Assembly: GCA_033065855.1 (NCBI GenBank) | Contig: JAVXUO010001560.1 | Coordinates: 124,001 to 188,000 of the forward strand | From: Escallonia rubra | Lineage: Eukaryota > Streptophyta > Magnoliopsida > Escalloniales > Escalloniaceae | DNA: 64,000 bases | Direction of reading: 5' to 3' | Shown: positions 12,401 to 24,100 of the stretch, piece by piece | How positions within the stretch are numbered: position 1 is the stretch's first letter | Layout: the number at the start of each line of letters is the position of its first letter | Notes under the pieces: generated by a model | The model's input: only the letters and a program-made list of their open reading frames with translations | The model's database searches: none | What the model was told of the DNA's origin: nothing | Translations under genes and position numbers: made by a program

Positions 12401-15400
12401 ACCAAACTTTTCTCAAAAGACGCTGCTTGAACATCGAAGTCTAGCCCAGTTTCTTCTTCTCTTTTTGAATGAATATCAACATTACTATTCTGGAACAATA
12501 AATGTCGACTATATAGCTTGAATGAATCCCACTCTATATCATAACGAGATTTTAGCAAAAAGAATTCTTCAATCAACAATGCAACATTATGGGCCACGAA
12601 GTTATGCTATTTCTACATTGCAATACTTGACCCGGTTGCACTTCACACCACCGTTGTGCAGCATAAGACCCAAGTTTTTTGTAAGCGTATTAATTCTTCT
12701 TTATTCTTCTCTATAGGATATTCTCATACTCAAAAAAATCTTCTAGACCAAATACTTAATAATAAATTCCTCCTTGGTTTGCAATTCAACAAACCAAAGA
12801 ATATGAGAATTCCTAGGAATGCTTCTACGCTTGAGGTGGACTGCAAACAAAATCTCCTCCACGAACTCTATTGCTTCACGATTCCTTTGATCCCCAAAAC
12901 TCCACTGGAGTGATGAAATTACCTCAAATCAACATAGATAAGCGTGATTGCCAACGTCACACGGATCTATCCTCGAGCCAGGAAAGACAAAGCTCTTACG
13001 ACATGCGTGGCGATAAACAGATATATTAATAAGAGACTATCTAAAACCCAGAATCATGTGGAACAGTTCTAGGTGATCATGGAAAGCAAATAGAATGCAC
13101 ACACATGCTAAAAAGTTGGGACTTTGTTAGCTGTCATTGCTGCTTTTAACCCACGTGCGCTAGAACCGTGGGATTCTTGTCCTCATATTAAGTACATGTG
13201 CGCTAGAACAATGGGATTCTTGTCCTACATCATTACCTCAACCCAACTTTTATTTTTAATGCCATGGCCGGGTTAATTTCTGATTTAACCCATACTCAAA
13301 ATCAAGTGACCCATATACAGGCCTATCCTGAACTATTACTTAGAACTACGGCATTCCATTAGGGGTTTGGAGCGGCGTTATTTTTGTTTTTTTCAATTTT
13401 TACCAGTCGAGGTGTTTAACAGGACCAAAGACCAGTTTTAATCTGTGGAACCTTCCTTTTATCCGTTGTCTAAAAAGAGTCCAAAGACTGCATGTGCAAT
13501 GGATAGTTGTGGCTACTAGCATTAGTGTACGTATAACAAGTTGCACTCTAGTATCTAAGATGTTCTGCTTTGGTGAATGTATTCTTTTGTGCTTTTGTTT
13601 ATATTTATTGAGATATAACGTACATGATATGTTAATGTTCTTTTCTTGCGCTATGCAATTTTTTCCCAAGTAATTGTTTATTTCACATCCCACTTTTCGT
13701 TTGTTGACAATATAATCTGCACTTGAATATACTTAATTTAAACAAATTGAATCACTAAATTAATGGACAATTGAGCATGCGCCTTGATCGACTTATAGCA
13801 TTCCGATTGGCATTGTTGGGGAATATTTTGGCAGAGGTGAATGTTCAGTGTTATAACTTTGCAAGCCTAGGAAAAATGCGCCCGGTAGTTAATTGGTTGT
13901 CTCCTGCATTGCTTTTCGGTTAAACTCCTGTCATGGTCCCTGTACTATTGGGATTTTTTCGGAATAATCCTTGAACTAATTTTTTTAGCAGTCAAGTCCT
14001 CCACCGTTATAGCGTTAGCCGCATTAGTTATGGTCACGTCTGTTAGTTTTCCTCGTTAATTGGCCTCATATCAAGGGCAATACTATTTGATGTTCCAAAC
14101 AATACAGAGCTGAGCAAAGAGATCATCTCTTTCTGATCTCCCATTTTGCCCGTTACTTTAACCTTCCCTACCTCTCTTTTTCTCTGTACCCAACGAGCAT
14201 CTTTTCTTGGACCAAAGATCACCGGTGTTCATGACTCTCAAATCTACAACCACAGGCGACCTATAACTTCAAAGCAAAGCTGGATCAATCAAATCTCACC
14301 CCCACCGCCGCCCCCCCCCCCCCCCCCCCCAAAAAAAGAAATAAAAAAAAAATGGAAGCCAACTTTACCCACTCCTAACTTCTTAGCAATCTCTTCTGCA
14401 AAATCAGATCAATACCCGTCGCTAAATTCTTAGTAATCTCCACTGGAGAATCCGTGTCCCATCACCTTGTAATCCCTTGCTCTGGCTGGATCTGTAGTTC
14501 TGTACCTTGCCACTAAGTCTTCTCCTTGGTCTCAGAAACTACCTATATTTATGAAAATTTTGGAAATCTGATGAATTTCCTACCTTGCTGCATCGACACT
14601 TTTCTTCCTGCCTATTGCTGGTGTATATATTGGTTATGAAATTAAATCATGAAAACTCATTATGTCGATTATAGTGTAAATTGCTGGTAGAGAAGAATGC
14701 TTGGTTGATCCCAGTATGAGGAAAATACATTTTGCAGTGGTGAAGAAGTTTCATGTTCTTGGTGGTTCTGCCGTAGATGGGGATGCTATAATCGGCGATA
14801 GCGGCATGAGAGTAGAGAGTTGGGCAGAGAAAGATGGTTTCTATAGGGATGAGTGTTTGCTTGGTGTTTCTGGAGATAAACTGCTGAAATGACATATTTG
14901 GGCCTGATGTGGGTCCCATTAACGGCTATAAATTAACAGAAGTCATCAAAAGGACAAATTTGGCTAACCATGTAATGTTCAAGGAACATCAGCGCTATAA
15001 ATTTGTTAAGGGACTATTCCGGAGAAACACAATGGGAGTTTCCTCTGTGGGATTTAGAGACAAACCGGGTTAACTATATTTGCACTGTCCTTTCTCTCTC
15101 TTCACTTCAATGCACCTCCTTAGTTGACATAAATGTTAATATTTTTGAATTTTTTCATACCCAAGTGTAAATATCGAATGGGTTTGTGTTGATGAACCAA
15201 TGGCAGATAAGGGATAGCTTGCTTAATTTAAAGCGTGTCTATTTGCCCTCGAGGTTTCCCATTGTCTGACTTTCAGTTACTTTCAGGAAACATTTATGAT
15301 GCATGAGGATGCGGTCCTTTGTGTTGATTTTAGTAGAGATTCAGAGATGCTTGCATCTGGGTCAACAGATGGTAAAATTAAAGTAAGTTTTATGTGTGCT

Positions 15401-18079
15401 TGGTATTTTTAGACATTACCATTTCATAGTATATTGTTGTTTTGCTAACAGCCAAAAGTTCCTCAGCTACCTACCTTTTCTTTGACACTAATGAGAAGTG
15501 GAATAAAGCATAGTTCATTTTGGATTGAAGTAAAGAGGATGGGTGGTTTGGGCGCGGGGGTTGGGGGGGGGGGGGGAGGGAATAACGAGGAAAAAAAGAA
15601 GAAGAAGATAAACAAGTATGTCCGTTTTTATGATGTCACTTGGTTCTAATTACCTGAATGAAAGCTACCTTTTTGTGAGCAACCTTTGCGATCATAGGAT
15701 ACTTCCCTTGATATCGAAGGAAGAAGATTTTTCCCGAGTGGGCATCAAGCATGTAGACAGACATCTTTACAGGAGAGTTGATCCATCAATGTGATTCTTT
15801 TCCTTGCATTAGTCCTTATCTAGATACCCTGAAAAGTCAGTGTTCTGATATAGTCTATCATGTTCTAGTAAAATTTGAAATTATTACCTTGTCAGCCAGT
15901 GAGTCTTCTGTGTCTTCTCACAAGTCTAAGCAAATTTTCTGTGAAGTAGGAACAACGTGAAAGTTGCAGGACTTCTTTACAGCCTAAGAGATTTTCAGTT
16001 GAATTAAAATGTAAAACGGCCTTGGTTCTGGTGTTGGTGGTAATATCTAGTCATGAAAAACTTCGAATGCTAATAAGAAATTGTGATAGACATTTAGGAA
16101 TTATCATGTTTGTGTTGTTTATATAATTTTTAGTTCACTGGCTACTTTTTGTTTTTACTTGTCACAATATTTTAAAGTCCGATTATATCACCTGTTTGCA
16201 TATTGATTGTAGGTTTGGAGGATAAGGACTGGTCAATGCTTGCGCCGTCTCGAACGTGCACATTCTCAAGGTGTCACTAGTCTGGTCTTCTCACGAGATG
16301 GAACTCAGCTATTAAGCACGTCATTTGATGGAACTGCAAGGTTCTTTTAATTGAGAATTGGCCATTAAGTGTTACAGGGACATGTTAATGTAGTAATTTA
16401 TTTTCAACCCATAGTTCTTACCTTTATACTGTTGAGTCATTCATTGCTTGCTTATATCAGTTTGGTAGCTATTTATTTATTGACAGCATTATTTCTGTTT
16501 ACTAAATTTCGTGTTTTGCCGCCTGCTTATCTAGAATCCATGGATTAAAGTCGGGTAAGCTCTTAAAGGAATTTCGTGGCCATACATCTTATGTGAATGA
16601 TGCCATATTTACAAGCGATGGACTTCGCATCATCACTGCATCTAGTGATTGCTCGGTCAAGGTAAGGTGCTTCTAGAAGCTCTTATAGAGTAGGGGCCAA
16701 GCATAAAAAGATTCTCCCATTATTTTGTGTGCATTATGGTTTTATTGTGCCTTGTATAGGTTTGGGATGTGAAGACTACAGATTGCCTGCAGACATTTAA
16801 GCCACCTCCTCCGCTAAGGGTATTCATCGTCTAGTTTTGGGAAAGTGCATTATAACAGTTGCTGCTTATGGTTGTTTCTCATGTTTCTTCAGCTAACTGT
16901 TATCATCTTTCTTCTATAATTGACTGTTAGGGAGGTGATGCATCTGTAAACTCTGTTCATCTTTTCCATAAAACCACTGATCACATTATTGTGTGTAACA
17001 AGACGTCATCGATATACCTCATGACACTTCAAGGGCAGGTAATTTTCTTCCTATGTATGCAATCTAGACCTAGGAATATTTTGTCAATATTTCATGTTTC
17101 TAATGTTTGTACGCATTATGCGCGAGTGCTGGGGAGCAGGGTGGGTAAGGTTCATTTTTTGGCTAGGTAGTGGGGCTGTAGAAGATCCATTCAATTTCCT
17201 CGCATTTGTCTGACCAATGTTGCTGAGCTGTAAAACATCTGTGTCTCGCCAAAAGAAATTTATCTGGAGTTCGCTGACGACCTTGAATGTCCCAATTGCA
17301 AGAGACTGAAAGGTTGGTCACAAAGAAGTTAGTCATCTCTAAGCGCCTGTCATGCACACCTAATTGGTTGATTCTTTATAATGCAAAGCTTCCCTTCTTG
17401 ACAACTGTAGTATAATGTGATCTCGGTTGCATGACAACTCTATAAAACACATAGTTAAGAAGTATGTGATATACCATCCATGCCAGAAGCTCGTCACATG
17501 CCCAGACTTAAAAGTAAGGAAGTCATGGAGTGCATAAGCCATTTTAGAGATGGGTGTTACTTTCCTGTGATTCTAATTGTGAATCTGCAAAAGCTGTTGG
17601 TTGTAGCTTGACCGCTTGCAATCGCAAATGAGGCAGTGAAACTGAGTTGCAATTGCAAGAAAAGGTTTTGCTTTCCTGGTTATGCAAAATTTATGTTCTA
17701 GTAACACTGCGTCTAAGCTCTTGAGGTTTGTTGAAATTCGTGTCTAAAAACTCGAGTAAAGTTGAACTTCTAGTGGCGCAACAGTTCATTGCAGCTCAGT
17801 CGAGGTGAAAGTTCATTTGTCATACCTCTCAGGGTTAAGTGCAAATCTGTCCCCTTCCATTTTACATATAATATAGCGAATTTCCTCCGTTTACAAGGCT
17901 TCAAATTTTCTCCCTCATATGTACCAAATTGGTTGCCCCGTCGCCCAAACTATTTCTTCTATCTATTCTCTCGTGTCTTTGACAAATTGTGAAGGGTAAA
18001 AAAGTTTTGTCGCTACTATTCAAACTCCGATACTCATGGGCATTTTTATTTGCAAATCCTTTTGTTTAATGTCCTAGTC

Positions 18080-18126
<47 letters not shown>

Positions 18127-21100
18127 CGTGATCCATTGCTACCGCTAGCAAGTTGTCCCAAATTATCGTCCGCTACATAGTGTAGCGGACGGCCAGATCG
18201 CGCTGGCAACTGACAAGTTGCCAGCGCTAGCAATGGATCACGACCCATATATATATATATATATATTTTTTTTTCCAGTAAGAGAAATGGCCAGGCAGTG
18301 ACAATTGGGTGGTTGTCACTGAGCATTCCTTGTCACATGGAAGAGAGCCGAACGTGAAACTTTGGTTTCTTTCGGCTCGTAACGTTTAAATCCAACTTTT
18401 TTTAAAGATGGATAAAAAGGTTTATTTCTTCCTCCTCTTCTGGTTCATCAGCATTCGCACTTTACACTGCACAACTCCACCCAATGCTGAATTTCAAATT
18501 CTGATTTAGATTTATGTGGAGGATTTGGAGATGGGTTGAGTAGGTTCGAAAAATTTATTGGTCGTGTTATCTAATTTGCAGATCTGATTTTTATGGCATC
18601 GAAATCGACATCTATATAAAGCGAGATCGAAATGAAAAAATATGGAGATCTCTGGAGAATCTGTCTTGCATCAGATTTTCATAGAAGTTTATTTAATTTT
18701 TGATTGTATGGGTGATCATGATGGTCATTGTTGTGCTGAAAAGTATAGTGATGGTAATAGGTATTATACAGAGGCGAAATGCTGAGCCTTCCATGGCATA
18801 AGGAGTGTGGGATGTTTACCAAGAGATGACAGGTGGCGGGTAGGCTGGGATAAATGGCAGAGAAAAGCAGTGTGGGGGTGGTTGATGGTTGTCTACTGGA
18901 GAGTTGGAGATGCCGTGGAGGGAGAGGGAGGGAGAGAAGGAGGGAGGGATTGATTTGGTACGCTCCTCAATTGAAAAACCGAAAATTACGTAGAGTACCT
19001 GTCGAGTCATTTGATGATACCAAGCGCAGTAGGATGGCCAAGCCGGCATGAGCAGCTATTGGTTCGCTCAGTCTCTCTCGTCCAATCAGAGGTTTGTTCA
19101 TAAAATTAGAACGTCTGAAGTGAAAGAACATTTGAAAGTGATGAAGATTCGAAAGGCTATTGGGCCAAAGGGCATTGAGGTTTGGATAAGCTCTGGTGAG
19201 GTGGGTGTAGACTGGGACTGAGTATTTTAAACAAGATCTGAAATTCGAAGAAAATGCCCGAGTGGTGGGGGAAAACCAATTTGATAACTATCCGAAGTTG
19301 CAACCTATAGGGGATTGAGCTCATGAATCACACTCATAAGCTTTGCGAGATGGTAATCGACATATATTAAGGAGAGTAAAACATTCGAGAATCAAATTTG
19401 GTTTTGTGACTGGGAGATCCACTGTGGAAGCATTTACTTGATTAGGCCTTGATGGAGAAATTTAGGAGCTGTTTGATAAAACTGAAATTTAAGTGCCGAA
19501 AAAGTTAAGCGCTGAATTCGCAAAACTGAAAATTTTAAGCGACTGAATTTTTAATGAAAAATAAGCTAACCTATATGGTAAACTAGAAGCAGATGTCTGA
19601 AAATTGTTTATTTCACAAATTTATCCATTTTACCAAAATTATGCATTTGTTTATGTACTTTATAACTTTTTTAGGGGGCTAAAATCGTGTTGGTGGTGGT
19701 GGTGGCGGCAGTGACGATGGAGTAGTAGTGGTTGTGGTGGCGGCAAAAATGTGTCAATGGTGGTGGTAATGGTGCATGAAGACGTGGTATTGGTAATTGT
19801 GATGATAGCGATAGACAGCGACATGACTCTCATGGCAGTGGTTGTAGTGTGGTGGATCTCTAGATAATTGTGACGGAAATGGACGCGATGACGACGGCAG
19901 TATGGTGGAGGTGGCGGTGTCCTTGTTGTGGTGGTGGTGATAGTGGCTAGGTCGTGGTAATTGTGCTGGTGGTAGCAAAATGAAATAATGGTTGCGATGG
20001 TGGTTGTATTGTGGTCAAGGTGATGTTGCCAGCAAATTAATTACGGCGGCATCGTGGTGGTAATTTTATTTTTTATGTGAATATGTTAAAAGACCTTTTA
20101 ACCATCTCACTTAGAATTAAGTGATCAGCATTAAGTAAGTCCATCCTGACTTAATATTTTAGTCTATTTTTTGTAGGAATTAATTTTTTAAGTGATACAA
20201 GGTTTAATATTATCAAACGCATTTAATTGAAAATCATTGAAAACTTTAAGTTTTAAATACTTAATTGCGTTATCAAACACACCCTTAAGAGTGAAGAGAA
20301 ATGATCTTCAAATGTGGGAAAGACATGCGATGCGTTTCCAAGGGCTTTAGAGAAGAAAGTTAATGCGTAATTGCACGAAGTGGGGGCAGGGCCGGGAGCG
20401 GGAACGTGGGCCGGTGTGCATAAGAAGCTAGAAGAATCTAAGGTTGGGAGCAGCTTGAATAAATAGATGTGTAAAGAGCATTTCCATTTGTTTAATATAT
20501 CTTGCACTTAATTATGGTGTACACACTTTTTTCCTTGAGAATATCATAAGCGACATTGAATTGTTACTTTGTACTCGACACATCATGTTGCTCCCAGCTA
20601 CTTGCTTTGATAAAAACAAAGGTAAAATTAGTTCTGTTGCTGCTATTCACTTCTCGAGACATTTCTAAGAGGCACATCTCCCACCTAATAGGGTTAGACA
20701 CAGGGCCAAAAATGAATTAGGTAGGGAGGGAGCACTGATTGACAAGCTCTGTCTTAGTTGCACAAAGCGGGGGCGGGGGCGGGGGCGGGGGCGGGAGCGG
20801 GGGCGGGGGAGCATAAGCACCAAGAAGAATTAGAGGTTGGGAGCGGCTTGAATAAATAAATGTGTAAAGAGTATTATCATTTGTTTAGTATAGTTTACAT
20901 AGCCAGCAACAACAGACAAGGAGGCTTTAAGGACTTGAAGGAGGAGAGAAACAAGGAATTGAGTTAAAAAGGGCTTGATTTTCATGTATTCTCTCACTTG
21001 TCCCATGCATCTCTATTCAGCTAACGGGATCGAGTTCCCATATTAGCTTGGGACGAGATCCCATGGAGCTCCTAACTTGGGATCGCAAAAGCGAGTTTCC

Positions 21101-24100
21101 GAGAGAGAAACGTCACCTTATTAGGAGTTTCCTGCAACTAAGAGCTCTGTTCTCTCGATGAGGTAGTCAGCAACGGACAAGGTGGCTTTAAGGACTAGGA
21201 GGAAGAGGGAAATAAGGAATTGAGTCAAAAAGGGTTTGATTTTTGGGTACTGTCTCACTTATTCCATGCATCTTTGTCCAACTGACGGGTTCGAGTTTCT
21301 ATATTTGCTTGGGATGCTATCCCATGGAGTTCCTAACTTGGGAACGCAAAAGTGAGTTTCCAAGAGAGAAGCGTCACCATATGTTGAGTTTCTTCCTATT
21401 AAGAGTTGACGTAATTAAGGATATGCATGATGGAGCAAATCCTAGTTTGAGAACAACTGATTGAATAACTAAAGGTTTCTTTTCACTTCAGCGTTATGGA
21501 GGAGCTTAACAAGAATATTTAGGATGAGATCCCATGGTGTATGGCATTTGCAGATGTTGTAGTTTAATTGATGAAACTAGAGCAGAACTGAACATTTAGT
21601 TAGAGTTATGGAGAAGTAATTTAGGATTTAAAGGCTTAGGTTAAACAGGACTAACACATAGTACTTGGAATTCAAAGTTGGTATAATTAGGAGGAGGTCC
21701 GGGGTGGAGGTATATTTGGATCGACGTTGCACTAGAACGGAGAGGTTGACAACGATGTTGCATGTGAGATAAGGTCAGGTTGACCACAGCGAAGGTTTGC
21801 CTCTGGTGTGCTGCGTGATTGGAACATTCCTTACTAGTTGAGGAGAAAATCTTATAGGATTACAGTGCATGTTGAGCCACTAAGAAACACCATACATATA
21901 AGTGAATGTGCGGCCGCAGAAAGAGGGACGAAATGAAAAAAATTAGGATATCCTTAACAAAGCAGGGGTGGCGCGGATTAAGGAAGAAACAGTGGATCAT
22001 TGCTTGAGGTGGTTTGGTCATATCCAGCGCAGTCCTTCAAACGCCCCCTTAAGAAGAAGTGATCTGCGTGAAGTTGATGGGTTAAGACGAGGTAGGGATA
22101 GATAACTTGGGGAGAAGTAGTTCGGAAAGACTTGCTGCTAGAAGTTTCGTGGAGAACGTGTTCTCAGATAGGGGGGAATGAACCCGAACTAGTTGCGGAG
22201 GAAAGCTTGAATGATGATGATGTTGTAGAAGAAGACTACAGCTAACAGGGAACTATTTAAAAAACAAACAGGAAAAACTCCTTTAACAGAAATGCTAATA
22301 CTCTGAAATCCTTCTCCATGGTTGTGCAGGTTGTAAAGAGCTTCTCATCTGGTAAAAGAGAAGGTGGAGATTTTGTGGCTGCTTGTGTATCACCCAAAGG
22401 GGAATGGATTTATTGTGTTGGCGAAGACAGGTATATTCATGATTAAAGCGCAATTTATGTTCACGTGGACTTTCCACCCTGATGCTTTTTCCAAGTAGGA
22501 GTTCCTGTCCTTGTTGCTATTGTCTAACGTTTGTCAATGTTACCTTTCAAGAAACTTCACTGCAAAAATAGCCCTTTTAGTACCACTCTATTTAGCTGGT
22601 TGCAGATAATTGCATAAAGGAAACAACTCTAAGATAAAGTACAAATTTACAGCTGAGAGTGGGAATAATTAACGAAAAAATGAGTTCACGTTGTATCAAA
22701 TCTCATTGCACTGTACTTTTTTCTTCTCTTTTCGTTTTTCTTTCGTGCAAACACCAATTTTCATAGTTGGGGATCCAGTTGGAAATACATTGCCTCGGAG
22801 TAAGACTTATGTCCTACTCTAGGATTGGAATCTACTTTAGTTGGAAGTTGTCGTGTATTAACTTAATTTTTGTAGTAAAACTCTGTTTCCGTAACTCTAG
22901 GATTTACAGTTCTCTAATTCAATTGGCATTACGACTACCCTAATTTAGAAAGATCGAAACACTTTGAGAGAACTCAGGGAAGAGGAAGACGTGGAGAGTA
23001 GGATATACGTATCCACTCCATCTTTAGTTGCATCTTTATCTTCATACTGGAGTTTGAGGACAATAAGTGGTGAGCATGGAGCTGTACTTCCACTCCCTGT
23101 GTATTAGTATTTCCAAAGAGGGAATTATTGTAGAAGTAGGAACAATTAAGATCTGAGTAAGAAGATTTCACTCGCTTTGTGATATAAATGTTTGTACCCT
23201 GGGATTATTCCTTAAATTCCTAAATTGGATTCTGTGTGAATTCAATCTGGATGAGGAAGATAAAGACTATAATGCTAAGGCTGTCTTTAGACACAACCCT
23301 ATCAAGGTCATCAGCTTTTTCTCACCTGTTATATCATACTTATTGTCAACCATAACCAACAGATCTCTTTGCTCGAATACAAAATCATCTCCTTTGATAT
23401 GTTTATCAAGTAGTATGATTAATGCTATTATTTGAATTATGTCCACAGGGGAGGGGGAATGGATGTTGATGGTTCTTGGTATTGTTTATCTTACTTTCTA
23501 TTAATTTTAGTACTGACTGACATTTTAAACCCCCTGCAGGACTATGTACTGTTTCAGCATCCAGTCCGGCAAACTGGAGCATCTAATGAAGGTAGTGTTT
23601 AGACGGCTAAAGAAATGATAAACTGCACTATCCTCCATGGTTCCGATTTTATACAATAAAAACAGCATGCTTTGACATTTTCTCGTTTTAAGTGTTCTAA
23701 GATTGTTTGATATCATTCCAATGACAATTGGGTGCGATTTTCTTCGAAATTATTTTTTGCATTTTTTGTTGAGATTTTTTATAATGATAGCTTCTGATCT
23801 CTTGATCGTAATGATAGTTTAGGTGTAAACTTTCTCCATGTTTTACTAGGTTATCTCATTTCAGGCTCTCTTTTATCGGCCCATGTTCCACATGCAAGAC
23901 TAGCTGTTTCTTTTTCGTTTCATCGTCTTAGTTTAGCAGAGTATGCATCTGGGCTTCTGAAGTAGGTTTCGGGAATAGAAGCTGGGGAAATCATGGGACA
24001 TAAAAGAACTTGACATGTTAATTCGTCTAGTTGTTAGTGTCTTTCTACAAAATACCTTATGTTTGTTTGGTAGAGAAATTTCACAGTGCGCGTTCTTGCT

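Larger units (their letters stand above)
10326..13232 (-). mobile_element. LTR-internal-LTR-internal-LTR array of a short LTR retrotransposon
   Basis: Two complete LTRs of about 390 bp (10326-10715 and 11846-12238) begin TGATGTAG or TAATGTAG and end CTACATCA. A third, 5'-truncated LTR ends at 13232. A primer-binding site sits beside the middle LTR and gives minus orientation. The internal segments 10716-11845 (about 1.1 kb) and 12239-13011 (about 0.8 kb) are homologous and carry the same short coding remnant, shared as [11 protein letters not shown] and ETPK. With roughly 1.1 kb of internal sequence and no pol it is non-autonomous (TRIM or small LARD). A tandem array sharing LTRs is the expected product of unequal recombination. 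Confidence 0.8.
9756..13327. mobile_element. hAT-like non-autonomous element carrying an LTR array
   Basis: The flanks CTGAGCTA (9748-9755) and CTGAACTA (13328-13335) match in 7 of 8 bases, and the ends are rough inverted repeats (GGCTGTCTATGGGCC on the left; GGCCTGTATATGGGTC read inward from the right). Subterminal DNA is rich in short CCCAGCCC / GGGTT motifs, as in hAT elements. No transposase is seen. The LTR array at 10326-13232 makes up most of its length and must have inserted later. Confidence 0.5.
19090..22215 (+). mobile_element. LINE (RTE-like) reverse transcriptase remnant, twice interrupted
   Basis: Stop-ridden but ordered RT blocks: [22 protein letters not shown] (19115-19180), SENQ.WF-type motif and SIYLIRP (19385-19445), ALEKK (about 20340-20365), [16 protein letters not shown] (21415-21464), [13 protein letters not shown] (about 21530-21565), then the arginine-rich tail and RWFGH-type motif (about 21900-22025) and RGRDR (22090). 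The end near 22205-22230 is a GATGATGATG tract, as in plant RTE LINEs. It is broken by a non-autonomous element (19474-20287) and by tandem duplications (20360-21409). It lies in the SMU1 intron 17039-22329. Confidence 0.75.
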
